In this document: positions 26,712-35,494 of the stretch, piece by piece
Layout: each line of letters opens with the position of its first letter
How positions within the stretch are numbered: the first letter of the stretch is position 1
NCBI RefSeq assembly: GCF_042683665.1
Contig: NZ_JBHUOO010000003.1
DNA length: 64,000 nt
Source of the DNA: Leeuwenhoekiella polynyae
GTDB lineage: Bacteria; Bacteroidota; Bacteroidia; Flavobacteriales; Flavobacteriaceae
Strand: one strand, 5' to 3'
The notes under the pieces: generated by a model
Database searches by the model: none
Told to the model about the DNA's origin: nothing
The model's input: the letters and a program-made list of their open reading frames with translations, nothing else
Position numbers and translations under genes: made by a program

Positions 26712-27512
26712 CTATTGTTTTTCTTTTAAAACCAATAGTGGAATTCTACTTTCAAACACAGATTTCTTTACAGAATTATCATCCCAAAGCTTTTCAAAAA
26801 AGCCGCGTTTACGCTTAAAAACACACAGCATATCAGGGTTATTTGCATTTAAATGCTCTAACAAACCTTGAAAAACTGTTGCATTTTCTGATGATTTATA
26901 CATATCCACAAGCTCTCCTAAATTAGCATCAAACTCAGAATCCTCAGGTAAATATTGTGGGGTTTTTATCTGCAGCAAGCGTAAGTCTGCTTTATAACGC
27001 TTCTTAATTGAGCGCAAAGGATCTAGAGTCATTTTATCATTTACAATACCAGATTTTACCGCCATTAATATACGTGAGATTGGTTTATAGGTATAATCAA
27101 CCGGTACTACTAAAACAGCAGTTTCTGTTTCACGAAGAAGACCTCCGGCTGTTTTTCCTAAAAAGTTAGCTTGATTAATATTGTGATGTTTTGGTGTCAA
27201 AACGATAAGATCAAGATTGGTCTTTTGGTGAAATTTACCCACAGCTTCTACCCAGTCATCTCCTTCAAGCGGTTTTACGCGTATTTTTACGCCTTCAGTA
27301 TTATAAGCGGTTAATTCTTCTTTTATTTCTTGTTCTGCTATTTGAGCCATTTTGAGACTTTTAGCAGGTAATCCTCCTGAACGCCCGGGCTCTTTGTAAA
27401 GTTTAGAAACATAGAGTGTCGCCTTAAGCACACGCGCCAGTTCTAAAATATAAGTGACATTCGTGTTAGAAACGACACTGTGATCGCCAAGGGGAAGGAA
27501 AATAGTTTTCAT
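26712..27512 (-). CDS. Universal stress protein, two UspA domains
   Basis: 266 residues from Met at 27512 (MKTIFLPLGDHS). A longer open frame to 27662 would cross the divergent gene and its promoter, so it is rejected. Two Usp-type halves are visible: the first ends with LDLIVLTPKHHNIN...FLGKTAGGLLRETETAVLVVP, the second with DMLCVFKRKRGFFEKLWDDNS and SRIPLLVLK. Usp proteins bind ATP or act in stress responses by unknown mechanisms. It is divergent from the GNAT gene across a 45-bp inverted repeat. Confidence 0.8.
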   Translation of the reverse strand: MKTIFLPLGDHSVVSNTNVTYILELARVLKATLYVSKLYKEPGRSGGLPAKSLKMAQIAEQEIKEELTAYNTEGVKIRVKPLEGDDWVEAVGKFHQKTNLDLIVLTPKHHNINQANFLGKTAGGLLRETETAVLVVPVDYTYKPISRILMAVKSGIVNDKMTLDPLRSIKKRYKADLRLLQIKTPQYLPEDSEFDANLGELVDMYKSSENATVFQGLLEHLNANNPDMLCVFKRKRGFFEKLWDDNSVKKSVFESRIPLLVLKEKQ

Positions 27513-27513
27513 C

Positions 27514-27558
27514 TTTAGAAGCTTTATCTCAATTTTGGACAAAATTAAAGCTTCTAAA
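27514..27558. repeat. 45-bp inverted repeat spanning a divergent promoter
   Basis: Perfect 13-bp arms TTTAGAAGCTTTA (27514-27526) and TAAAGCTTCTAAA (27546-27558), with further pairing AATTTT/AAAATT inside. It fills the space between the start codons of the stress-protein and GNAT genes. It includes a -7 box for the leftward gene (TAATTTTG, 27540-27547). Both genes thus have the same 13 bases before their ATG. Confidence 0.6.
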
Positions 27559-28061
27559 TGATACGAAAAGCAAATCTCACGCAAATAGATGAAATACTTC
27601 AACTTACACGCGCATGTGCGAAGGCTATGATTGCAAAAGGTATTTTTCAGTGGAACGAGCATTACCCTTCTCGCGCTGCTTTTGAAAAAGATATTAGACG
27701 TGACGAATTGTTTGTTTACATAAAAGGCGATCGCATCATAGGCACCATAGTGATTTCAACCTTAAAAGATAAGATTTACAATGAGATTACCTGGCTAACT
27801 CCTGCAGACGCTCACAGCGTCTATATACATCGGCTGGCAGTACATCCTGATTTTCAAGGGCAAGGTATTGCACAACAACTGATGCAGTTTGCAGAAGATT
27901 ATGCTCGTGAAAACGACTTTCTTTCGGTGCGTCTGGATACATTCAGTAAAAATAACCGCAACAATACTTTTTATACCAAACGCGGTTATGAGAAGCTCGA
28001 TCCGGTTTATTTCCCTAAACAAAGTGAGTTTCCGTTTTATTGCTACGAGCTGGTTTTGTAA
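27558..28061 (+). CDS. GNAT-family N-acetyltransferase
   Basis: 167 residues. The acetyl-CoA-binding motif is RLAVHPDFQGQGIAQQLMQFAEDYA, followed by VRLDTFSKNNRNNTFYTKRGYEKL, which is typical of GNAT proteins acting on small molecules or amino groups. The substrate is unknown. The first base of its ATG is the last base of the inverted repeat shared with the stress-protein gene. The MATE gene follows 42 nt downstream. Confidence 0.85.
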   Translation: MIRKANLTQIDEILQLTRACAKAMIAKGIFQWNEHYPSRAAFEKDIRRDELFVYIKGDRIIGTIVISTLKDKIYNEITWLTPADAHSVYIHRLAVHPDFQGQGIAQQLMQFAEDYARENDFLSVRLDTFSKNNRNNTFYTKRGYEKLDPVYFPKQSEFPFYCYELVL

Positions 28062-28103
28062 AACCTAATTAAGAAAGAGTAATTTCGCAGCAACCTGCTA
28101 TTT

Positions 28104-29444
28104 ATGTCGAAGACCAATCCGCTTTCCTTTAAAAACATCAACCGCTTGGCGGTTCCGGCATTACTCGCGGGTATCGCAGAACCCATACTTTCTGCAACAG
28201 ATGCAGCCGTAGTGGGTAATGTGCCCGAGCATGCTACCGAAGTACTCGCAGCAGTAGGTATTGTAGGTTCATTTCTATCGGCACTCATCTGGATTCTAGG
28301 ACAAACGCGAAGTGCCTTACAGGCGATTATCGCGCAATATTATGGTGCTGATAAAATAAATGAAATCAGCACGTTACCAGCGCAAGCGATCTATTTCAAT
28401 ATTTTACTGAGCGTTATTATTTTGGTGACTACGCTGCCGTTTATTGAAGCTATTTTTTCGCTCTATAACGCCTCGGGTTTGATCCTAGATTATTGCGTTC
28501 AGTACTATTCCATTCGGGTTTGGGGGTTTCCGTTGACGCTGTTTACTTTTGCTATTTTTGGAATTTTTAGAGGGTTGCAAAATACCTTCTGGCCTATGGT
28601 TGTTGCAATCATTGGGGCTGGTGTAAATATTCTGCTTGATTTTATTTTAGTTTACGGAATTGACGGCTACATCCCTGCAATGCAGATTGAAGGTGCTGCT
28701 TATGCCAGCTTAGGCGCTCAGGGTCTTATGGCTGTTTTATCGCTGATTTTGGTTCTGATTAAAACCGATGTAAGCCTGAAACTGAAATTCCCTATTCATC
28801 CGGAATTGTGGCGACTCGTGGGTATGGCGCTTAATCTTTTTGTACGAACTATAGCGTTGAATCTGGCTCTCTATCTGGCCAATTCTTTTGCTACCGATTA
28901 TGGGGCCTCGTATATCGCTGCGCAGACCATTCTGATCAATATCTGGTTGTTTTCAGCATTTTTTATTGATGGATATGCAGCTGCAGGAAACATTCTGGCC
29001 GGTCGTTTTCTGGGTGCAAAGGATTATAAAAGTCTCTGGGAACTGAGCAAAAAACTGAGTAAATACAGCTTGATTATCTCTGGCGGACTTATGCTGCTCT
29101 CAGCGATATTTTATGAACCGTTAGGACTTATTTTCAGTAAAGAGCCTGAAGTGATTGCACGATTTACAGCATTGTTTTTTGTAGTGATTTTGATGCAACC
29201 CCTCAACGCTTTAGCTTTTATTTTTGATGGAATTTTTAAAGGAATGGGCGAGATGAAATACCTGCGTAATGTTTTGATGGCCGCTACCTTTTTTGGCTTT
29301 GTTCCTGCTATTTTTATCGGTGACTATTTTGGCCTGAAGCTTTACGCTGTTTGGATCGCCTTTTCGGTATGGATGCTGGTTCGTAGTGGAGCATTAATTC
29401 TAAATTTCAGAAAACGCTTCAGACCTAAAGTAGCAGGTAGCTAA
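28104..29444 (+). CDS. MATE-family efflux transporter
   Basis: 446 residues with about 12 membrane helices in two repeats. Helix 1 region LAVPALLAGIAEPILSATDAAVVG matches the MatE start, and the second half begins with a similar ALNLFVRTIALNLALYLANSF. MATE proteins export drugs, toxic metabolites or cations in exchange for Na+ or H+. The substrate is unknown. It lies 42 nt after the GNAT gene on the same strand and may be co-transcribed. Confidence 0.87.
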   Translation: MSKTNPLSFKNINRLAVPALLAGIAEPILSATDAAVVGNVPEHATEVLAAVGIVGSFLSALIWILGQTRSALQAIIAQYYGADKINEISTLPAQAIYFNILLSVIILVTTLPFIEAIFSLYNASGLILDYCVQYYSIRVWGFPLTLFTFAIFGIFRGLQNTFWPMVVAIIGAGVNILLDFILVYGIDGYIPAMQIEGAAYASLGAQGLMAVLSLILVLIKTDVSLKLKFPIHPELWRLVGMALNLFVRTIALNLALYLANSFATDYGASYIAAQTILINIWLFSAFFIDGYAAAGNILAGRFLGAKDYKSLWELSKKLSKYSLIISGGLMLLSAIFYEPLGLIFSKEPEVIARFTALFFVVILMQPLNALAFIFDGIFKGMGEMKYLRNVLMAATFFGFVPAIFIGDYFGLKLYAVWIAFSVWMLVRSGALILNFRKRFRPKVAGS

Positions 29445-29485
29445 GGTCTATTCACTGCAAACTGCAACTGCCTACTTTCAATCGA

Positions 29486-30133
29486 TTACCTCGTCTTCAA
29501 CCACCCGGTAATACTCAAACGTTCAGAATTTAAAACCGGTTTTACTTCGTGCTCCAAAATCTGACTTTCAAAAATCACTACACGTCCCGGTCTGGGGATG
29601 ATGTCTAAAGCCTGTTCACCAGTCTCATCTGGCAAATAAAGCGTGAGTTCACCACCATTACTAGCCAACCAGCTTGCATCATTTAAATAACAAACCATAG
29701 AAAGTTTACGACGAGAATCATTTTGAAACGTATCTAAATGTCTCTTGTAAAAAGTGCCTTTAGGATAGATTGCATAATGAAATTCTTTCTGCAAAATTCC
29801 TAAAAAGCAAGTACGGTTTAAATAAGCAACCAGGTCATTGATCTTACTGAAAAACAGGCGTTCTTCGGCGCGACCTTCGGCTTCATTGATCCATTTGATA
29901 AAATCTCCACGGATGCTTTTATCTATCTCTTCATTAAACTTGTTACCAATTGCTGCTTTCTTAAAACAGTCTGCCTCATAAACCATCTTAAGGGATTGTC
30001 GCAATTCTTCAATTTCTTCAGCAGTAAAAAAATCATCAACAATAGCATATTTCTGGTCTAATAAAGAGGTTATAACCTGCTCATATACCGTATTTTCAAC
30101 AAAATCTACCTGTTCAAAAAGCTGTGTACTCAT
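29486..30133 (-). CDS. 2-oxoglutarate/Fe(II)-dependent oxygenase (prolyl 4-hydroxylase-like)
   Basis: 215 residues. The iron facial triad is visible as His132 and Asp134 (KRHLDTF) and His195 (LEHEV). The 2-oxoglutarate-binding Arg205 sits in ERLSITGW. The body (GGELTLYLPDE, PRPGRVVIFES) follows the P4Hc/PiuC pattern. Members hydroxylate protein residues or small molecules. The substrate here is unknown. Transcribed alone, convergent with the MATE gene. Confidence 0.82.
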   Translation of the reverse strand: MSTQLFEQVDFVENTVYEQVITSLLDQKYAIVDDFFTAEEIEELRQSLKMVYEADCFKKAAIGNKFNEEIDKSIRGDFIKWINEAEGRAEERLFFSKINDLVAYLNRTCFLGILQKEFHYAIYPKGTFYKRHLDTFQNDSRRKLSMVCYLNDASWLASNGGELTLYLPDETGEQALDIIPRPGRVVIFESQILEHEVKPVLNSERLSITGWLKTR

Positions 30134-30219
30134 GCCTGCAAATAACGTCCAAAAAACCTTGCGGATTTCGCAATTTTTAAGCCTTTGATTATTTTCTAGG
30201 TACGCCGAATATACTTTGT

Positions 30220-30227
30220 TACTTTTG
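30220..30227 (+). promoter_or_regulatory. -7 box upstream of the small ORF/queD
   Basis: TACTTTTG matches TAnnTTTG and lies 23 nt before the small ORF at 30251. No clear TTTG was found at the usual -33 distance. Confidence 0.35.
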
Positions 30228-30250
30228 CCTAATTAATCCACATTTACGGT

Positions 30251-30346
30251 ATGGAAGTTTTAGAGTTTTTAAGCGGTACAGGAATTTATCTGATTTTTGC
30301 GATTGCGCTTATTGTAGTTGTACTTGTTAGAAAGTTTAAAAAGTAA
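30251..30346 (+). CDS. 31-residue single-span membrane protein
   Basis: A short frame MEVLEFLSGTGIYLIFAIAL followed by IVVVLVRKFKK. It has one hydrophobic helix and a basic tail, consistent with a small inner-membrane protein with the C-terminus inside. Its stop is 2 nt before the queD start, so the two are probably translated together. It could also be a leader peptide. Support is its composition and tight spacing; no family is recognised. Confidence 0.5.
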   Translation: MEVLEFLSGTGIYLIFAIALIVVVLVRKFKK

Positions 30347-30348
30347 TT

Positions 30349-30801
30349 ATGAGCAATATCCGTATTACCAAGCAGTTTTCTTTTGAAACCGGTCACGCGC
30401 TTTACGGCTATGACGGTAAATGTCGCAACGTGCACGGCCACAGTTATAAACTCTCTGTCACCGTGATCGGGACACCTATTTCTGATACTAAAAACGTAAA
30501 GTTTGGAATGGTGATAGACTTTGGCGACCTCAAGAAAATCGTAAAAGGTGAGATTGTAGATGTTTTTGACCATGCGACTGTTTTCAACAAAAACACACCG
30601 CACGTTGAACTGGCAAAAGAACTATCTGACCGCGGTCACAATGTACTTCTTGTAGATTACCAACCTACCAGCGAAATGATGGTGATTGATTTTGCTGAAA
30701 AAATTCAAAAACATTTACCTCAAAATATTAAATTGTTTTCTCTAAAACTGCAGGAAACTGACAGCAGTTTTGCTGAGTGGTATGCTTCAGACAACGTCTA
30801 A
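30349..30801 (+). CDS. queD: 6-carboxy-5,6,7,8-tetrahydropterin synthase (QueD family)
   Basis: 150 residues. Zinc-binding His16 (FETGHAL) and HGH at 29-31, catalytic Cys25 (KCRNVHGHSY), VFDHATVFNKN, and a late Glu in LQETDSSFAEW. QueD makes carboxytetrahydropterin from dihydroneopterin triphosphate, the second step to queuosine. The related PTPS activity is a lesser possibility. It is followed by lpxH after 9 nt. Confidence 0.9.
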   Translation: MSNIRITKQFSFETGHALYGYDGKCRNVHGHSYKLSVTVIGTPISDTKNVKFGMVIDFGDLKKIVKGEIVDVFDHATVFNKNTPHVELAKELSDRGHNVLLVDYQPTSEMMVIDFAEKIQKHLPQNIKLFSLKLQETDSSFAEWYASDNV

Positions 30802-30810
30802 CTTTAAAGC

Positions 30811-31590
30811 ATGAAGCAACCTGTAGTTCAACTCACGATTCCTGAAGGTAAAAAGGTCTATTTTTCTAGCGACAACCATCTGGGAGCTCCTGATACTGCT
30901 GCGAGTAAACCCCGTGAAAAAAAGTTCGTTTCCTGGTTGAATACCATAGAAAAAGATGCTGCTGCAATTTTTTTACTGGGAGATCTTTTTGATTTTTGGT
31001 TTGAATATAAAACTGTTGTTCCTAAAGGTTTTGTACGCGTTTTAGGCAAATTAGCGCAACTGCGTGATGCTGGTATTCCTATCTATTTCTTTGTGGGTAA
31101 CCACGATCTATGGATGAACGATTACTTCAAAACTGAACTCGATATCCCGGTTTATCATAGTCCACAGGTTTTTGAATTGAATGCAAAGCGTTTTTTTATA
31201 GGTCACGGTGACGGTCTGGGTCCCGGAGATAAAGGTTATAAACGCATGAAGAAAATATTTACTTCTCCATTTTTTCAATGGTTGTTTAGATGGATGCATC
31301 CTGACATTGGCGTGCGCGTGGCACAGCACCTCTCAGTAAAAAACAAGTTAATTAGTGGTGATGACGATCAGGAATTCTTGGGAGAAGAAAACGAGTGGCT
31401 TGCTACGTACGCAAAGCGGAAATTAGAAACCGCTCACTATGACTATTTTATTTTTGGCCACAGACACCTACCCATGACTATTGAAGTGGGTAAAAATGTG
31501 ACCTATTACAATCTGGGCGACTGGATTAATTTCTACACCTACGGCATTTTTGACGGAACTGAATTTGAACTGAAAACCTTTGAAGATTAG
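30811..31590 (+). CDS. lpxH: UDP-2,3-diacylglucosamine diphosphatase (LpxH-type)
   Basis: 259 residues of the calcineurin-like phosphoesterase fold. Metal motifs in order: SSDNHLG (Asp21, His23), LLGDLFDFWFEY, FVGNHDLWM, GHGDGLGPGD and FGHRHLPM. The DFWFEY and GHGDGLGP elements are typical of LpxH, which cleaves UDP-diacylglucosamine to lipid X in lipid A synthesis at the inner membrane. It overlaps the convergent 115-residue gene by 4 nt. Confidence 0.88.
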   Translation: MKQPVVQLTIPEGKKVYFSSDNHLGAPDTAASKPREKKFVSWLNTIEKDAAAIFLLGDLFDFWFEYKTVVPKGFVRVLGKLAQLRDAGIPIYFFVGNHDLWMNDYFKTELDIPVYHSPQVFELNAKRFFIGHGDGLGPGDKGYKRMKKIFTSPFFQWLFRWMHPDIGVRVAQHLSVKNKLISGDDDQEFLGEENEWLATYAKRKLETAHYDYFIFGHRHLPMTIEVGKNVTYYNLGDWINFYTYGIFDGTEFELKTFED

Positions 31591-31934
31591 TTAAGCGCCG
31601 TTTGCATAAACGCCTGCATTTCCATTCTTAAAATAGTCTGATCCAAAAGATCTTGTATTTCATAAACCTCTTGCCGACTTACCGCGAGATCTACATCATT
31701 TAACGGTGTTTTGAGTAACAAAGACCTGCAATCACGAGGCGCAGGACAGTCGTTACAAGGTTGTTGTGCCAGGCTTGCTTCACTTAAATATGCAAATTCT
31801 TTGAGCTGATCTAGGGTAAAATAAAAACCCATATCCCTAAAAATAACCTGAGCTTTTAATGTGCCTTGTTTTGAAGTTTTCCAGTAAAAAGCGATCCCAC
31901 TCTCATTGCGGTAGATGATATCAATGTTTTTCAT
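31587..31934 (-). CDS. Conserved hypothetical cytoplasmic protein
   Basis: 115 residues, no signal or membrane segment. A cluster of three cysteines (CNDCPAPRDC) lies in the middle, preceded by an aromatic beta-rich half (GIAFYWKT, RDMGFYFTLDQLKEF) and followed by a helical tail. I do not recognise the family. The cysteines could bind a metal. It is convergent with lpxH and lies 61 nt upstream of the recJ stop side on the same strand. Confidence 0.65.
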   Translation of the reverse strand: MKNIDIIYRNESGIAFYWKTSKQGTLKAQVIFRDMGFYFTLDQLKEFAYLSEASLAQQPCNDCPAPRDCRSLLLKTPLNDVDLAVSRQEVYEIQDLLDQTILRMEMQAFMQTALN

Positions 31935-31995
31935 AGCTGCCGATTTATAACAAATATAAAAAACTAATTTAGAATAAATCTAAATAGATTATGAA

Positions 31996-33690
31996 TTATT
32001 CCTGAATATCGCGTAGTTTGAGTTGAATGCTCACATTGCCATTCCATTCGTTAAGATCAAGAGAATACGCGGCTTTAAAAGTTTTTTTATGTTGAATCAA
32101 GTCGCATTTATCTCCTAAATTAAAACCGATTGCTCCTACAGTTGTATTATTTCCGGTTTGTGTAACGGCGCATTTTAAATGTGCTTCGTCTGCACCTACA
32201 CACTTGCCATAACCGGTATCTTTAAGATTATCAGTCATAAAAACAGGCGTCATATTCCCGGGACCAAAAGGCGCAAACTGCCGAAGAATACGGTAGAATT
32301 TTGGCGTAATTTCATCTAAATCCAATTCTGCATCTATTGAGATCTCTGGTATGAGTAAACGCTCATCAATAGAACTGCTCACAACTTCTTCAAACTTATT
32401 TTTAAAATCTTCATATTGGTCTTCACCAAGTGTAAGACCCGCTGCATATTTATGACCACCAAATTGCTCTATATGTTCTTTGCAAGAATCCAGTGCTTCA
32501 TAAACATCAAAACCTTTTACAGAGCGTGCGCTGGCAGCAAGTTTTTCACCACTTTTTGTAAACACCAGAGTTGGTCTGTAATACGTTTCAGTAAGGCGCG
32601 AAGCCACGATGCCTATCACACCTTTGTGCCAATTTTCCTGAAAAACAACGGTGGTTTTTCGGTCTTCTTCTTTGTTGGTTACAATCTGTAAAAGTGCTTC
32701 TTCGGTTATTGCTTTATCGAGATCTTTTCGCTCTGCATTAAAACCTTCTATACCCGCTGCCATTTCCTGAGCTCTTGTATAATCTTGTTCGGCAAGCAAT
32801 TCTACTGCGTGCAGCCCATGTTTAATGCGTCCTGCTGCATTGATGCGCGGTGCAATGATAAAAACAACATCTGTGATCGTAAGTACCTCTTTTTTTACAT
32901 TTTCTATTAAAGCCTGTATACCGATGCGCGGTAACGTATTGATCACGTCAAGACCATAAAAAGCCAAAACCCGATTCTCTCCGGTAATGGGTACAATATC
33001 TGCTCCTATTGCTGTAGCTACCAAATCAAGATAAGGTACCAAAGTTTTAACGGGTAAGCCTTTTTGTTGCTCAATCGCTTGTATCAACTTAAAGCCTACA
33101 CCACAACCACACAACTCTTTATAAGGATAGTCACAATCTTCTCGTTTAGGGTCTAAAACGGCAACTGCATCGGGTATCTCACCACCCGGACGGTGGTGAT
33201 CACAAATAATAAAATCAATACCTAATTTTTTAGCATAGTCAACTTTCTCTATAGCCTTAACCCCACAATCTAATGCGATGATTAAGGTCACGTCGTTGTC
33301 ATGCGCATAGTCTATCCCTGTATATGAAACGCCATAACCTTCAGCATAGCGATCTGGAATGTAGGTTGCCACCTGCGGGTAGTGACTGCGCAAATAACTA
33401 CTCATTAGCGCAACACTCGTGGTACCGTCTACATCATAATCCCCATAAACCAGAATGTTTTCGCCCTGCGCTATCGCAAGATTAATACGATCTACAGCAA
33501 GATCCATGTCTTTCATCAAAAACGGATCGTGTAAATCATCTAAAGAAGGTCTAAAGAATTTTTTTGCTTTCTCGTAAGTGTCAACACCTCGCTGTTGCAA
33601 GAGCGCTGCTATTTTTAAAGGTATTTGTAAAGATTCGGCAAATGATTGTACCGTTTGTGTATCGGGTGTTGGTTTTAGCGTCCAGCGCAT
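31996..33690 (-). CDS. recJ: Single-stranded-DNA-specific exonuclease RecJ
   Basis: 564 residues. DHH-family motifs: DYDVDGTTS at 84-92, LDCGVKA, the ICDHHRPGG motif near 164, then a DHHA1-type half (HKGVIGIVASRL, GHKYAAGL) and a C-terminal OB part. RecJ degrades 5'-ended single strands in recombination and mismatch repair. The start codon overlaps the stop of the upstream SPOR-protein gene by one base (TAATG), so translation is probably coupled. Confidence 0.93.
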   Translation of the reverse strand: MRWTLKPTPDTQTVQSFAESLQIPLKIAALLQQRGVDTYEKAKKFFRPSLDDLHDPFLMKDMDLAVDRINLAIAQGENILVYGDYDVDGTTSVALMSSYLRSHYPQVATYIPDRYAEGYGVSYTGIDYAHDNDVTLIIALDCGVKAIEKVDYAKKLGIDFIICDHHRPGGEIPDAVAVLDPKREDCDYPYKELCGCGVGFKLIQAIEQQKGLPVKTLVPYLDLVATAIGADIVPITGENRVLAFYGLDVINTLPRIGIQALIENVKKEVLTITDVVFIIAPRINAAGRIKHGLHAVELLAEQDYTRAQEMAAGIEGFNAERKDLDKAITEEALLQIVTNKEEDRKTTVVFQENWHKGVIGIVASRLTETYYRPTLVFTKSGEKLAASARSVKGFDVYEALDSCKEHIEQFGGHKYAAGLTLGEDQYEDFKNKFEEVVSSSIDERLLIPEISIDAELDLDEITPKFYRILRQFAPFGPGNMTPVFMTDNLKDTGYGKCVGADEAHLKCAVTQTGNNTTVGAIGFNLGDKCDLIQHKKTFKAAYSLDLNEWNGNVSIQLKLRDIQE

Positions 33691-35234
33691 TAATCTAAAT
33701 TTACTTTAAGGATCCAGGCCTCTTTGAGGTCTTTTAATTTTCTATATTCTAGTAGCCGCTCGTACAAGGCATCGGGGTCTTTGCTATAATCTAAATAGAT
33801 ATAGTGATAGTTGTTAGCAGGATTCACAAAACGCACAGGTGAAAAACCTTTTAACTGCATCTTTTCTTTCCACTTTAAAGCATAATTACGTTTAGAAAAA
33901 ACGTGATTGACCACATAATATCCTGAGTTCATACCCGGCACTCGTAAGGCAGGAACCTTTAGCATTTCTGCTAAGGCAGCATTTCTCGAGTTTACTATTC
34001 TTTCCCCATCTTTGCCATATAACTGCACATTTTCTTGCGAAGTTGTTTCTTTTTGCTGAATTTCTTCAGCTATTTTCTCTTGAGCTGGTTTAATGATTGT
34101 ATCTGGCTTGCCTTCTACAACCACGCGCTGATAATAATCAGTACTAATTTCGGTCTGAAATGCACTAAAAAAAACAAACAGTCGATCTGATTCTGTTTTA
34201 AATTGAAGCTTCACCTGTTTTGCATCATTAGAAATCACTTCGTTATTTTTATTAGGGATTTGCACCTGAGCTAAATCAAAACCTAATGTATTCAAGTTTG
34301 CAGGAATACGATCGGTATATTTTTGGTCATTAATAGTTATGCTGCTATTGAAAAAATTATTAGCATAGCGAACCCTGCTTTTTAAAGGAATGTATTCTTC
34401 GGTATCTTCTTTAAAAACCGAAACCCCATCTCCATGTAAAATTAAATCGCCTTCTAAAGCCGCCAGTGTAACCGAAGTTTTAACATCACCACGCTCTACT
34501 GCTCTAAAGTTTTTAAAGCTTAGCTCTTGCGTATTTTCTGGTTTAATAAAACTAAAACCATGATAACCTGTAAAATACTGTAAGGGCTCTGTCTCATCTT
34601 CATAAATTAGATAAAGCATCCAGCCGGCAGAACTACCCCCATACATATAGCCTTCTAGTGCTATGACGTTTGCTAATGTAAAGGAGCCTGATGCTGCGTT
34701 TTTACTAACTAATAAATCTGTAATATCGCTGTAGCAAACATAAGGAGCCGCATTTTTAAGTTCAATAATTTCATCTCGCATACCATCGTAAATGACTTCT
34801 CCCTGAACTTGAGTATACCCGTTGCTCCCAGGAAAGCTAAGTTTAACTAAATCAAAAGGGCGGTCTCTTTTATTTTTTACATCGTACACTATTCTATTGC
34901 CACGGGTTTTCTGTTTCCCCTTAGCACCAGGATACGTTGCAGCCCAGTATAGGCCGGCATATTTAATTTTTGCACCTTCCGGAATATCCAGACTAGCATT
35001 ACTTGAACTAAAGGTTTCAGAATCAGCATCAATATCTATGTAGACCATTTCTGTGCGATCATTCAATCCCTTTGGACGCACATATACTTTAGTCGCATGT
35101 TCACTTAAAATGGTATTGCCTATAACGCGTGTATCTCCTTTAAGGTAAAATTCGTTAACGCGTCTAAAAGGTTCCCCCTGACTAAAACAACTTGCAGAAA
35201 TAAGAAAGGAGAAGGCTAATAATCTGATGTTCAT
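33690..35234 (-). CDS. Secreted protein with C-terminal SPOR-like domain
   Basis: The frame is open from 35264; Met at 35234 gives a clean signal peptide (MNIRLLAFSFLISASCFSQ). The large N-terminal part is beta-rich (KIKYAGLYWAATYPG, ASGSFTLANVIALEGY, SAGWMLYLIYEDE) and resembles exported DUF3344-like repeats of Bacteroidota. The C-terminus (SGYYVVNHVFSKRNYALKW, then FSPVRFVNPANNYHYIYLDY) looks like a SPOR fold, which binds peptidoglycan stripped of stem peptides. A role at the septum or cell surface is inferred. It ends one base into recJ. Confidence 0.65.
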   Translation of the reverse strand: MNIRLLAFSFLISASCFSQGEPFRRVNEFYLKGDTRVIGNTILSEHATKVYVRPKGLNDRTEMVYIDIDADSETFSSSNASLDIPEGAKIKYAGLYWAATYPGAKGKQKTRGNRIVYDVKNKRDRPFDLVKLSFPGSNGYTQVQGEVIYDGMRDEIIELKNAAPYVCYSDITDLLVSKNAASGSFTLANVIALEGYMYGGSSAGWMLYLIYEDETEPLQYFTGYHGFSFIKPENTQELSFKNFRAVERGDVKTSVTLAALEGDLILHGDGVSVFKEDTEEYIPLKSRVRYANNFFNSSITINDQKYTDRIPANLNTLGFDLAQVQIPNKNNEVISNDAKQVKLQFKTESDRLFVFFSAFQTEISTDYYQRVVVEGKPDTIIKPAQEKIAEEIQQKETTSQENVQLYGKDGERIVNSRNAALAEMLKVPALRVPGMNSGYYVVNHVFSKRNYALKWKEKMQLKGFSPVRFVNPANNYHYIYLDYSKDPDALYERLLEYRKLKDLKEAWILKVNLD

Positions 35235-35328
35235 GCCATTGAAGTTAAACCTGAAAATAGCCAAGTTACAAATTAGCCCGGTTTTTTAATTAAAAGCTTT
35301 TATGTAATTTGTTTAAAAATCATAGCCC

Positions 35329-35493
35329 ATGTCTAAGAAAATCACATTTATTAATCAAAATAAAACGTGGCGTCTTGTTGTACCTGCTATTGGTTTGATC
35401 GTGTTCTTTACAGCTATATTCGTTTTCACTTGGCAAGATCTTACAGCCTATAGGAATGTTGTTGACGTTTCTACCTTTAATCTTTCCGTTTAA
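35329..35493 (+). CDS. Small single-span membrane protein
   Basis: 54 residues, MSKKITFINQNKTWRLVVPA followed by a hydrophobic helix (IGLIVFFTAIFVFTW) and a polar tail. The next frame starts 1 nt after its stop. Together they may be two genes or the halves of one protein separated by a frameshift: the alternative frame continues hydrophobically (LLTFLPLIFPF) across the junction. No family recognised. Confidence 0.45.
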   Translation: MSKKITFINQNKTWRLVVPAIGLIVFFTAIFVFTWQDLTAYRNVVDVSTFNLSV

Positions 35494-35494
35494 A

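Noticed and set aside
27513..27662. Longer N-terminus for the universal stress protein
   Set aside because: It would cross the divergent promoter and the first 35 codons of the GNAT gene, and the extra residues have no similarity to Usp proteins.
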